DNA of 55,505 nt from Oscillospiraceae bacterium (GCA_015064695.1 SVRS01000008.1:1-55505); one strand, 5' to 3'. Shown: positions 45,446 to 53,206, numbered from the stretch's first letter. Made by a program: numbers and translations. The notes: a model not told the origin generated them from the letters alone.

Positions 45446-46039
45446 GTGTCAAATATGCCAATTAAAAAACATCTTATGCCCTCTGATCAACGCGAATTGG
45501 TGCCAATTGCTATACCGTTTCTTCTTGGCATTATGGGTGTTACAGTAATCGTATGTTTGGCGACTGCCATTCAAGATCAAATCGGCATTGCGTATGTTAT
45601 ATCAGTTGGTCTTAGTATTCTGTGGGGGGGCTTTTTTCGAGCTGCTCTGCGGACGTTGAGATTAAGAGATGCAGAATATTGCTATGACAGCCAAAAAATT
45701 TTGAATGATTGTGGGAAATACAAATCCGACGTTGACGTGTCCCGCGTAATGTATGTGTGCGTGCTACACATACCTTTCGCCACTGGTAAAGGTTCGATAA
45801 AAATTGGGTATTATGTTTTATCGAATACCCCGATTGATGCATCGCTCATTGATGAGGACGCAAACGGAATGGCTTCTGTGGAAGCGATGATCAAAAGCGG
45901 CCTGGTCGTGCTCCCCGTTGAAAATGATACAAACTGCTTTATTCATTCAATACTTTGTAGTCAAGAAATCCCTGCTTTTCCGGATTTTTTGGTCAGCAAT
46001 GGTACAAGTTTTCCCTCAACACATGAACATGAAACATAA
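45446..46039 (+). CDS. Unrecognised protein with two membrane segments
   Basis: The protein has 197 residues if started at GTG 45446, which has AAAGGGG 8 nt upstream; an ATG at 45398 has no ribosome binding site. Two hydrophobic segments (about 20-40 and 45-65) precede a soluble domain of about 120 residues. I do not recognise the family. The gene is AT-richer than its neighbours and is followed by a long inverted repeat, which suggests acquisition. Confidence 0.6.
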   Translation: MSNMPIKKHLMPSDQRELVPIAIPFLLGIMGVTVIVCLATAIQDQIGIAYVISVGLSILWGGFFRAALRTLRLRDAEYCYDSQKILNDCGKYKSDVDVSRVMYVCVLHIPFATGKGSIKIGYYVLSNTPIDASLIDEDANGMASVEAMIKSGLVVLPVENDTNCFIHSILCSQEIPAFPDFLVSNGTSFPSTHEHET

Positions 46040-46060
46040 ATAATGAATCCGCAACCCCGT

Positions 46061-46149
46061 GTAGGGGAGGCTATCAGCCTCCCGTCATCTCAAAAGGCAA
46101 GGATATCGTGTTCTTTTGAAATTCGCGGGAGGCAGATAGCCTCCCCTAC
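46061..46149. repeat. Long inverted repeat (24-bp arms)
   Basis: The arms at 46061-46084 (starting GTAGGGGAGGC) and 46126-46149 pair with one mismatch. Each arm is itself palindromic (GGGAGGC...GCCTCCC), and an inner TCAAAAG/CTTTTGA pair extends the structure. It could terminate the upstream gene or be a small repeat element. No other gene is visible in 46040-46313. Confidence 0.75.
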
Positions 46150-46235
46150 GCATAACGAAACACATTTGTAAAGCCTCCTCCTTATGGTTGCGGGGCCTTT
46201 TTTCTTCCCTCCCCCACTCACCTTCTCGGTTTCTA

Positions 46236-46264
46236 TTGACATTTTCCGCGGTATATAGTATAAT
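46236..46264 (+). promoter_or_regulatory. Promoter of the phosphoesterase-rlmD unit
   Basis: TTGACA, 17 bp, TATAAT, 50 bp before ATG 46314. Confidence 0.85.
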
Positions 46265-46313
46265 ATAGGATGTATATTTATCTCTTACGCGCACAGCGCA
46301 GAAAGGACATATC

Positions 46314-47000
46314 ATGACTTACGTAGTTTCCAACCTCCACGGACACCTGGAGGAATATAAGACCCTGCTTCAGACCATCAGCTTCAATGCCGACCGCGAC
46401 GTGATGTACGTCCTGGGTGACATCGTGGACTACGGCCCTGATCCCATGGGCCTGGTGGAGGATATGAGCTACCGCCTCAACGTCTACCCCATCGCAGGCG
46501 AGCACGATTTCACCGCCGTCAAGATGCTGACGGGCTATGAGAAAATGCAGGCGGGCCAGACTCCCGACGAGAATTTCGTCTCGGATATGACCGAGTGGGT
46601 CCAGGACGGCGGCCGCACCACCCTGGAGGGCTACCGCGCCCTGGACAAGGATATGCAGGAGGGTGTCATCGACTATCTTTCGGATATGCCCCTCTACGAG
46701 GAGGTCACGGTGAACGGTAAGGACTACCTGCTCCTCCACCAGGGCATCTACGACTTCACCCCCGACCTGGAGCTGGATTGGCTGGAGCCCGAGGACTTCT
46801 TCTCGGAGTCCATCGACCCCACCGCCAAGTATTTCGAAGATAAGACCATCATCTGCGGCCACACCCCCACCTCCGAGGCCAACGGCGGGGCCGACCGCAT
46901 CTTCTACGGCAACGGCACCATCTTCATGGACTGCGGTCTGGGCCGCGGCGGCCGTCTGGCCTGCCTGCGCCTGGAGGACGGAAAGGAATTTTATGTCTAA
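46314..47000 (+). CDS. Atypical calcineurin-like phosphoesterase
   Basis: The protein has 228 residues. GDIVDYGPDP, LLLHQG and CGHTPTS fit the PPP-like/ApaH-like metallophosphoesterases. The first metal motif DxH reads SNLHGH (Asp to Asn), and GNHD reads GEHD, so two metal-site residues are altered. It may have weak or changed activity. AAAGGA precedes the ATG. Its last 8 bp overlap the rlmD start, so the two are translationally coupled. Confidence 0.8.
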   Translation: MTYVVSNLHGHLEEYKTLLQTISFNADRDVMYVLGDIVDYGPDPMGLVEDMSYRLNVYPIAGEHDFTAVKMLTGYEKMQAGQTPDENFVSDMTEWVQDGGRTTLEGYRALDKDMQEGVIDYLSDMPLYEEVTVNGKDYLLLHQGIYDFTPDLELDWLEPEDFFSESIDPTAKYFEDKTIICGHTPTSEANGGADRIFYGNGTIFMDCGLGRGGRLACLRLEDGKEFYV

Positions 47001-48426
47001 CGCGAACAGAAAGCAATCCAAGCAAGACCGCCCCGAGGTGGTAACCCTCACGGTCCATGACCTCAACAACCTGGGCTGTGGCGTGGCGCGGATGCCCGAT
47101 GGTGCCCCCGACGGGGGGCTGGTGGTCTTTATCAAGGGCGCGGTCACGGGAGACGTGGTGCGGGCGCAGATCATCAAGCGCACCAAATCCTTCTGCGTAG
47201 GAAGGCTCCAAGAAATCATCACCCCCTCCCCCATGCGGGCAGAGGAGGTCTTTTGCGGCGCTCCTGAGGCCTGCGGAGGGTGCGTCTATCGGCATATCCG
47301 CTACGAGGCGGAGCTTTCCTCCAAGCACGAGCGAGTCAAGCAGGCCTTTCGCCAAGCGGGGCTGTCCGACGTGGTCGTGCGCCCCGTGCTGGCCGTGACG
47401 CGGGACGGCCAGCCTGTGACGAAGGGCTATCGCAACAAGGGAATGTACCCCGTCAAGCAAGGAAAGAACGGGATGGAGGCGGGCTTCTTCGCCGCCAAGA
47501 CCCACAAGGTCATTCCCTGCTTCGACTGCGCCCTCCAGCCTGATGCCTTCGGGGAGCTGGTCCGCGCGGTCTGCAAGCTCTGCGACAAGTACCGCGTCAC
47601 CGCCTACGACGAGGAGACGGGCAAGGGCATGCTACGCCATATATACCTCCGCTCTGCCGCCGACGGAACGGTGCTTTTGACCCTGGTGGTCAAGGAACGG
47701 CTTTCGAAGCAGGCCTCCGAGGGCTTTGTCCACGAGCTGGTAGGGCGTTTCCCAAGACTTTGCGGCATTCTGCTTAACATCAACCGCGACAACACCAACG
47801 TGGTCTTGGGGGACAAATTCATCACCCTGTGGGGTAAGGACTACCTGGAGGACACCCTCTGCGGCAAGCGGCTCCGCCTGTCGGCCGGGTCCTTTTACCA
47901 GGTCAATCACGATGCCGCCGAGCTGCTCTACAACACCGCCGCCGACATGGCCGGCTTGACGGGCCGTGAGCATTTGGTGGATCTCTACTGCGGCGCGGGG
48001 AGCATCGGCCTGTCCATGTCTGACCGCGTGGCCGACGTGACGGGAATCGAGATCGTTCCCGAGGCGGTGGAATGCGCCAAGGTCAACGCCGCCCTGAACG
48101 GTCTGGAGTCCGACCGCGCCCGCTTCTTCTGCGGAGACGCCTCGGACGCCCATAAATTCCTGGCCGCCGCCGAGGAGGGCGGTGCGCCCGCCCCCGATAT
48201 TGCGGTCATCGACCCGCCCCGCAAGGGCACCACCCGCGAGCTGATCTCCGAGATCGCCACACGGGACATCCGCCGCGTGGTCTACATCTCCTGCGAGCCC
48301 GAGACATTGGGTCGGGATTGTGCCGTGTTCCGGGAGTTCGGGTATGAGATCGGGGAGGTTCAGCCTGTGGATCTGTTTCCGAGGACAGGGCATGTCGAGA
48401 GTGTCGTTTGTCTAACAAGGAGGTGA
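46993..48426 (+). CDS. rlmD: 23S rRNA (uracil-5-)-methyltransferase, RlmD/RumA family, copy 1
   Basis: The protein has 477 residues. A TRAM-like N-terminal domain (VHDLNNLGCGVARM) precedes the 4Fe-4S cysteines (FCGAPEACGGC). The SAM domain has VDLYCGAGSIGLSM and VIDPPRKGT, and the catalytic Cys lies in YISCEPETLGRD. It makes m5U in 23S rRNA; Firmicutes members may modify two sites (RlmCD). The last about 40 codons are less GC-biased than the rest. The C-terminus HVESVVCLTRR coincides with the integration-like site, and the gene's own tail supplies the AGGAGG site for the next ORF. Confidence 0.93.
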   Translation: MSNANRKQSKQDRPEVVTLTVHDLNNLGCGVARMPDGAPDGGLVVFIKGAVTGDVVRAQIIKRTKSFCVGRLQEIITPSPMRAEEVFCGAPEACGGCVYRHIRYEAELSSKHERVKQAFRQAGLSDVVVRPVLAVTRDGQPVTKGYRNKGMYPVKQGKNGMEAGFFAAKTHKVIPCFDCALQPDAFGELVRAVCKLCDKYRVTAYDEETGKGMLRHIYLRSAADGTVLLTLVVKERLSKQASEGFVHELVGRFPRLCGILLNINRDNTNVVLGDKFITLWGKDYLEDTLCGKRLRLSAGSFYQVNHDAAELLYNTAADMAGLTGREHLVDLYCGAGSIGLSMSDRVADVTGIEIVPEAVECAKVNAALNGLESDRARFFCGDASDAHKFLAAAEEGGAPAPDIAVIDPPRKGTTRELISEIATRDIRRVVYISCEPETLGRDCAVFREFGYEIGEVQPVDLFPRTGHVESVVCLTRR

Positions 48427-48430
48427 CACA

Positions 48431-48883
48431 ATGAAAAGAATTATTTCTTCAAGTTTGCTTGATTTAATAATACTATCCTTTTGGTGTATTCTTTTTTTCG
48501 CATTTTCGATTATTGCTATCGGGTTTGAGATATTCGACTTGGTTGAGGAAAAAGGCATGGGATATTTGGCCTTTTGTGAGTTTCTTTTTCTTTCCTGCTT
48601 TTTCTTATGGTTTTTGAATAGATCAGCATGCGTGGTTTGGATCGAAGATGATGTTGTGAAACGTAAAGGATTGATATGCGGCTTTTATAAAGAATGTCCT
48701 ATTGAATCCATTGGAAAAGTAAAGATTCAGTATGCTTGGCGTGAGGGCGATTTTGTGTATTTGATAGATAGTAGCATACATAAATTTCATCGCTTTAGGA
48801 AAGACAGTTATATTTGCTTTCGAAAAAGCAAAAGAAATCTTGCATTTCTGCGTACTTTTTGGTCGGGAGAGATTGAAAAGTGA
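48431..48883 (+). CDS. Small AT-rich membrane protein, cassette gene 1
   Basis: The protein has 150 residues. Two hydrophobic segments (about 8-33 and 46-66) precede a soluble tail (VWIEDDVVKRKGLICGFYKECP) that loosely resembles a bacterial PH-like domain. The function is unknown. AGGAGG overlaps the rlmD stop codon. Codon use is strongly AT-ending, unlike rlmD. Its stop codon sits inside the AAAAGT-GAG-ACTTTT hairpin that opens repeat R1. Confidence 0.75.
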   Translation: MKRIISSSLLDLIILSFWCILFFAFSIIAIGFEIFDLVEEKGMGYLAFCEFLFLSCFFLWFLNRSACVVWIEDDVVKRKGLICGFYKECPIESIGKVKIQYAWREGDFVYLIDSSIHKFHRFRKDSYICFRKSKRNLAFLRTFWSGEIEK

Positions 48884-48966
48884 GACTTTTGGCTTTACAA
48901 CCCCCGTTTTTGGCACAAAAATATACCTGTTGACCTTATGACCCACGTCGAGAGTGTGGTGTGTCT
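48876..48966 (+). repeat. Cassette repeat R1 ending in an rlmD 3'-end copy
   Basis: In order: hairpin AAAAGT-GAG-ACTTTT over the stop codon of cassette gene 1, CCCCCG, inverted repeat TTTTTG-GCA-CAAAAA (48907-48921), ATATACC, then a segment at 48944-48966 (begins CACGTCGAG) coding HVESVVCL in the frame of rlmD and continuing TRKSGGNQ to a stop. It aligns with R2 across its length. Confidence 0.9.
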
Positions 48967-48990
48967 CACGAGAAAATCAGGAGGAAATCA

Positions 48991-49179
48991 ATGAAAGCAT
49001 TAAGAATTATTCAAAGTATCGGATTTTTCGCTTTGTTTTTGGGATCGGTCTTTAATTTTGTAAATCGAATTGCAGAAAAACAAATTTTTGGTCTTGCAAT
49101 CACGCTACCGCTGCTTGTAATTGCGCTTGTAGGCATAATTTGCGGCATCATTCTTATAATCAAAAACCGAAAAAAGTGA
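48991..49179 (+). CDS. Very small two-helix membrane protein, cassette gene 2
   Basis: The protein has 62 residues, almost all in two hydrophobic helices (about 5-25 and 35-57), ending KNRKK. ATG 48991 has AGGAGG upstream and overlaps the stop codon of the displaced rlmD tail (the sequence reads CAATGA). The stop codon again lies inside the hairpin that opens R2. It has no recognisable family; a small-membrane-protein role is all that can be said. Confidence 0.7.
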   Translation: MKALRIIQSIGFFALFLGSVFNFVNRIAEKQIFGLAITLPLLVIALVGIICGIILIIKNRKK

Positions 49180-49263
49180 GACTTTTTGTACTTACACCCC
49201 CCGTTTTTGGCACAAAAATATACCTTTTGTACTCTTGACCCACGTCGAGTCGGTCGTGTGTCT
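49171..49263 (+). repeat. Cassette repeat R2 ending in an rlmD 3'-end copy
   Basis: Same order as R1: AAAAAGT-GAG-ACTTTTT over the stop codon, CCCCCCG, TTTTTG-GCA-CAAAAA (49204-49218), ATATACC, then 49241-49263 (begins CACGTCGAG) coding HVESVVCL, followed in frame by ERSYKR and TAA. The serine codon is TCG instead of AGT in R1, so the protein, not the DNA, is conserved there. Confidence 0.9.
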
Positions 49264-49301
49264 CGAAAGGAGCTACAAAAGATAAAAAGAAACTTAAGGA
49301 A

Positions 49302-49517
49302 GTGCTTTTCGAGGGCCTGCTCGAAATCGTATTGACCTTAATATTCTTTGGCATAGGTGCTCTTATTGTCAGCGCATTCGGCATTAAATTGGACTCGCCA
49401 AACATTGATTTTGATTTGATTATTTTGCTCGGCATTCTTGTTCCTGTTGTCGTTTTTGGACTTGTATGCACATTCGTTCAATGGCTGAAAAAAATAATCA
49501 AAGGCAAACAAAAATAG
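49302..49517 (+). CDS. Small membrane protein, cassette gene 3 (start unclear)
   Basis: The protein has at least 71 residues with two hydrophobic helices (about 7-27 and 42-62) and a basic C-terminus (KKIIKGKQK). The only standard start is GTG 49302, with AAGGA too close (1 nt). In-frame codons upstream (KDKKKLKE) look genuine and follow AAAGGAG, but the expected start position reads ACA. The start may have been lost. It is AT-rich like cassette genes 1 and 2. Confidence 0.55.
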   Translation: MLFEGLLEIVLTLIFFGIGALIVSAFGIKLDSPNIDFDLIILLGILVPVVVFGLVCTFVQWLKKIIKGKQK

Positions 49518-49547
49518 ACCTTATAACATATCGAAAGGAGCAGCGTC

Positions 49548-50600
49548 TTGAAAGAGGAAAAGAATATAATGGAAGCCATATTGGGAACCATCGCGAGTGC
49601 AGCTCGAGACGATACCTTCGTTCTGCCGCTTGCCTCTTGGCAAACCAACAATTCACAATCGGGCGAAATCAATGCTGCTTATATCGAGGAGATCAAGGCG
49701 TATCAAGCTGCTCCCGCTCCGCCTTGTCATAAGACTACCGCACACAAGCTCTTAAAGCGTTTTGCTCGCAAGGATTTTCACGAGTTCTGGACTACGCCTG
49801 TTCTCGAATACCTTCCTGCCGTCAGCGAGGGGACGATGAAGCTATGCGAAACGGTTTATCCGCACGATGAGGCAATATGCTATGCAAAAGAATTAATTGC
49901 AACACTTTCGGTTAAAGAATTGGCAAAGGATTTTCTCTACGGTGTCGCACGCAATGCGCCCGAATACAGAACCGCACTTGCTTGTTATTACTATATCAAA
50001 AATTTGCCTATCCACGAATTTGAGAAAAAATATGTCGGCTCGGTAGTCGGCAAAGACGGTGATTTTGAAGATAGATACAACGAAAATCGTTGCGAGATAT
50101 GCGGATATCAGCACACCGTCAGCCGAGAACCCAAGATGCAATTTTGGCACATCAATATGGATATGGCAAGCTTTTACTTGAATGGACGAATGGGGCGATC
50201 CTCGCTCAACACAGCCATGATCTTTTTAGAAGAATATAAAGGGTTGCCCCGTCCCGAGCATGCTACGAGTGATTATGAGCATTTCATGAAAATTATCGAT
50301 GTAATCGAAAATTCACCGTCAAATATGACCTCGGGAAAGCTTCGCCGTGAATTAAAGCAATCGGGACTACTCCAAATGACCCTTGATCAAATAGAGTTAT
50401 TTATTAACACTCTCGGATATTTGGACATTCTTCATTCTGATGATTCGCACGGTATGATCTATGCTCACACCCCCGAAAGAGATATGCTGTACCCCCTTAG
50501 CGACAGGGGCTATGCCGAGCATCCTGTAAACCGTTGGACGCGCAAATGCGGTATTGACTATGATAGTATTTCGATGCTTTTCGACGGGATTTACGAGTAA
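49548..50600 (+). CDS. Unrecognised 350-residue cytosolic protein with a CxxC motif
   Basis: The frame opens at TTG 49548, with AGGAG 7 nt upstream; ATG 49569 is the alternative. No signal peptide or membrane segment is visible. A single CEICGYQ motif near residue 182 could bind metal with nearby His residues. The C-terminal third looks like a winged-helix-like alpha/beta region (LRRELKQSGLLQMTLDQIELFINTLGYL). I do not recognise the family. Codon use is AT-leaning. It is the last gene of the accessory array behind rlmD copy 1. Confidence 0.7.
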   Translation: MKEEKNIMEAILGTIASAARDDTFVLPLASWQTNNSQSGEINAAYIEEIKAYQAAPAPPCHKTTAHKLLKRFARKDFHEFWTTPVLEYLPAVSEGTMKLCETVYPHDEAICYAKELIATLSVKELAKDFLYGVARNAPEYRTALACYYYIKNLPIHEFEKKYVGSVVGKDGDFEDRYNENRCEICGYQHTVSREPKMQFWHINMDMASFYLNGRMGRSSLNTAMIFLEEYKGLPRPEHATSDYEHFMKIIDVIENSPSNMTSGKLRRELKQSGLLQMTLDQIELFINTLGYLDILHSDDSHGMIYAHTPERDMLYPLSDRGYAEHPVNRWTRKCGIDYDSISMLFDGIYE

Positions 50601-50685
50601 AATATCCCTTTTAACCACGTCGCGCACCTTCGACATGCAAACCGCGCCTGCGGGCGCATAACCACAAATTCCCGAGGAGGTCAAC

Positions 50686-51837
50686 ATGAACCCTACCCCC
50701 CACTACGATATCGCCGTCTGCGGAGGAGGCTTTGCGGGCATTGCCGCCGCCCTGTCCGCCGCAAGAGAGGGCCGCCGCGTCATCCTGTTTGAAAAAGAAT
50801 ACCTGCTGGGCGGTCTTGGTACCGCCGGTTTGGTGACCGTTTATCTGCCCCTGTGCGACGGGTGCGGCCATCAGGTCTCCTTCGGCATCGCTGAAGAGCT
50901 TCTGCGGCTCTCCATCACCTACGGCGCCGACGCCATGTACCCCGGCAACTGGCTGGATAGCGACGGCCCCCGCGGCATCGACCACCACCGTTTCATGGTA
51001 CAGTATAACCCCCACATCTTCGCCATTCTGGCCGAAAAGCTCCTGACCGAAAGCGGCGTAGATATTCTCTACGGAAGCTACGTGGTGGGCACCGCAGTGG
51101 AGGATGGCCGCATTACGACCCTCTACGTGGAAAACAAGTCAGGCCGCACCGCCTACCGCATCCGCGCCGTGGTGGATGCCACGGGGGATGCGGATATCGC
51201 CCAATTTGCGGGTGCGCCCACCGCCGTTTTCGGTCGGGGAAACATCCTCGCGGGATGGTACTACTACACCGACGAAGGCGGCAACAAGCTCCAAATGCTG
51301 GGTGCGGCGGACAATTTCCAAGAACCGCCCGCCGGTACGCGCTACACGGGGCTGGACGGAGCAGAAATCTCCGACATGGTACGCGCATCCCACGAAATGA
51401 CCCTGCGGCACTACCTGCAAAAGAAGGAGCAGAACCCGTCCGCCTCCCTCTCCACCATCGCCTCCATCCCCCAGCTCCGCATGACCCGCCGCATCGTGGG
51501 CGAGCACGAGATGACCGAGGGCGACGACCACGCCTGCTTTGCGGATTCCGTGGGCATGGTGGGCAACTGGAAGCGGCGAGGCCCCGTCTACGAGATCCCC
51601 TTCCGCGCCCTGTACAGTAAGAAAGTCAAAAACCTCATCACCGCGGGGCGGTGTATCTCCACCGACGATACGATGTGGGACGTTATGCGGGTGATTCCCT
51701 GCTGTGCCGTCACGGGTCAAGCGGCAGGGACGGCGGCGGCGTTGAGTGAGGATTTTTCGACGCTGAATGTGAAGGAACTGCAAGCCGTCCTGCAAAATCG
51801 CGGGGTGGTTTTGCATGAGAGTGAGATTTTGGGGTGA
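50686..51837 (+). CDS. FAD-dependent oxidoreductase
   Basis: The protein has 383 residues. The dinucleotide-binding motif DIAVCGGGFAGIAAALSAARE is at the N-terminus and a second FAD motif (VVDATGDADIAQFAG) lies mid-protein. NLITAGRCISTDD near the end is typical of FAD_oxidored (PF12831-like) proteins. The substrate is unknown. GAGGAGG precedes the ATG. GC-rich codons mark it as part of the older chromosome, after the AT-rich array. Confidence 0.87.
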   Translation: MNPTPHYDIAVCGGGFAGIAAALSAAREGRRVILFEKEYLLGGLGTAGLVTVYLPLCDGCGHQVSFGIAEELLRLSITYGADAMYPGNWLDSDGPRGIDHHRFMVQYNPHIFAILAEKLLTESGVDILYGSYVVGTAVEDGRITTLYVENKSGRTAYRIRAVVDATGDADIAQFAGAPTAVFGRGNILAGWYYYTDEGGNKLQMLGAADNFQEPPAGTRYTGLDGAEISDMVRASHEMTLRHYLQKKEQNPSASLSTIASIPQLRMTRRIVGEHEMTEGDDHACFADSVGMVGNWKRRGPVYEIPFRALYSKKVKNLITAGRCISTDDTMWDVMRVIPCCAVTGQAAGTAAALSEDFSTLNVKELQAVLQNRGVVLHESEILG

Positions 51838-51872
51838 GTCCTCGGCAGAAATACGACAAACAGGAGTTTTTC

Positions 51873-51965
51873 ATGAAAAATCAGCACCCACCGGACGACA
51901 ACACCGTCCGCGTCATCAAGATCGGGCAGGACGCCATTTTGGAATTGATTTACAGGAACCTCTAA
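51873..51965 (+). pseudogene. Small gene truncated by element C
   Basis: From ATG 51873 (AGGAG upstream) 26 native codons read MKNQHPPDDNTVRVIK and then GQDAILELIY. The last residues and stop codon are supplied by the inverted end of element C. The start resembles small conserved clostridial proteins of unknown function, but the rest is not found on the far side of the element. Confidence 0.65.
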
Positions 51966-52186
51966 AAATTCCCCATCTATTGCAATAACCAACAAAAAAT
52001 GATATAATAGAGGCAGAACAAGGTAGGATAACTGTACCCTTTTGCGGGAAACGCCCGCAATCTTGAGGCTTCCGCCCCCAACATATACATAAAATTTGAG
52101 GCAGGAATGCGATCCGCCGCTCTGATTTCATTTCTCGCTGTTGAATCGCAGAATTCGATGTTGGGAACTAATTTTTAGAGGTTCCC
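51955..52186. mobile_element. Short non-autonomous element C (232 bp)
   Basis: Perfect 16-bp terminal inverted repeats GGAACCTCTAAAAATT/AATTTTTAGAGGTTCC. The right-hand 95 bp (52092-52186) match 53087-53181 at about 95%. The left part carries a promoter and the hairpin TTGCGGG-AAACG-CCCGCAA (52042-52060). No transposase. It truncates the gene at 51873. Confidence 0.85.
51980..52008 (+). promoter_or_regulatory. Promoter inside element C
   Basis: TTGCAA, 17 bp, TATAAT with TGA before the -10. It faces the membrane-protein gene at 52216, or a transcript within the element. Confidence 0.65.
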
Positions 52187-52215
52187 ACAAATGATTTTTA
52201 AATTGGAGAAAGTAA

Positions 52216-52890
52216 ATGCGTACTGTTTTCGAAACTCAAATCACCCACACTACAAATTGGGTTATGTTAATTTTTTCTTTGATTTTTTTAGTGTTCGGTG
52301 TTTGTTTGTTGAAGCGTCGATTTGCTACATACGAAAAAATTACCCAATTATTTAGTAGTATACTTTTTATTATCATAGGAGTAATTGGATTGGTTTTGTT
52401 CGTTTGTCTGCAATATTTTGAATTGCCAACTCCGCAATTGATAACAGCAGCTGTTTTTCTTCTGTTGTTACCACTGATAGCTTTTTTTGATACAAATGAA
52501 CCTATTCGTTTTTTTGACTTTTTTAAGTCAGATAATATACTTGCTTTGATCCTTTGCATAATTTGTACCTATGGTGCTTGCATGGTTGCTGATACTATGG
52601 TTTATGATCTGAAACTTAGATGCTTTCTTGTTGATTCTTATCGCACAGGAAACGCACTAACTGTTAAAGGAAAAGTTGAAGAGTTTCATCCAATGCCCGA
52701 AACGCTTCATGATACAGAGTCCTTTTCAATTAATGGTATTGAATTTTCCTATAACAATCATAATGAAGAGTATTATTATTCAAAATGTGCATTTGATGGA
52801 GGGTATATTAAAAAGAATGGTCAAGAAGTGGAACTGTGGTATGTGGAGTACGATGGGGTTAATTATATTGTGCGTATTGATATAAATTAA
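52216..52890 (+). CDS. AT-rich membrane protein between two mobile elements
   Basis: The protein has 224 residues. Four hydrophobic segments lie in the first about 130 residues. A beta-rich C-terminal domain follows (LTVKGKVEEFHPMP, ESFSINGIEFSYNN, NGQEVELWYVEYDG). I do not recognise the family. GGAG is upstream of ATG 52216. Low GC and its position between elements C and B suggest that it was carried as cargo or captured. Its likely promoter is inside element C. Confidence 0.7.
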   Translation: MRTVFETQITHTTNWVMLIFSLIFLVFGVCLLKRRFATYEKITQLFSSILFIIIGVIGLVLFVCLQYFELPTPQLITAAVFLLLLPLIAFFDTNEPIRFFDFFKSDNILALILCIICTYGACMVADTMVYDLKLRCFLVDSYRTGNALTVKGKVEEFHPMPETLHDTESFSINGIEFSYNNHNEEYYYSKCAFDGGYIKKNGQEVELWYVEYDGVNYIVRIDIN

Positions 52891-53181
52891 GGGAACCTCT
52901 AAAAATTCATCGCATGGAGAATCGACGGAATCTTTTCCGTTTGCCCACGAAGTGGGCGCTTCACCAAAAATCCTTCGCGTAGACTCCACTACTCGCGCGG
53001 ACTTTTGTTGCGTCTGACAAAAAACTTCTCGCCGCCGAGCTCGCTCGGCTCTCACCGCACGCTGAATATGTAGAGGTCCCCATATGAAATTTGAGGCAGG
53101 AATGCGATTCGCCGCTCTGATTTCATTTCTCGCTATTGAATCGCAGAATTTAATGCTGGGAACTAATTTTTAGAGGTTCCC
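52891..53181. mobile_element. Mosaic non-autonomous element B (291 bp)
   Basis: The left end GGGAACCTCTAAAAATT and right end AATTTTTAGAGGTTCCC are perfect 17-bp inverted repeats. 52891-53081 is an element-A-like module (about 97% identity) that retains its own TAGAGGTCCCC end. 53087-53181 is the right module of element C. The 316-bp gap before the next gene is almost wholly this element. Confidence 0.85.
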
Positions 53182-53206
53182 ACAAAAAATACGAAAGGAC
53201 CCCACC

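Noticed and set aside
46085..46315. 76-codon minus-strand frame
   Set aside because: It consists mostly of the inverted repeat and the promoter region.
48391..49263. Classical integron cassette array with attC sites
   Set aside because: No integron integrase is present, and the repeats contain rlmD coding sequence rather than attC-type core sites; reported instead as a cassette-like array at an rlmD attachment site.
50610..50640. Fourth rlmD-end copy after the 350-residue gene
   Set aside because: Only CCACGTCG is shared; the following bases do not code HVE(S/T)V, so the match could be chance.
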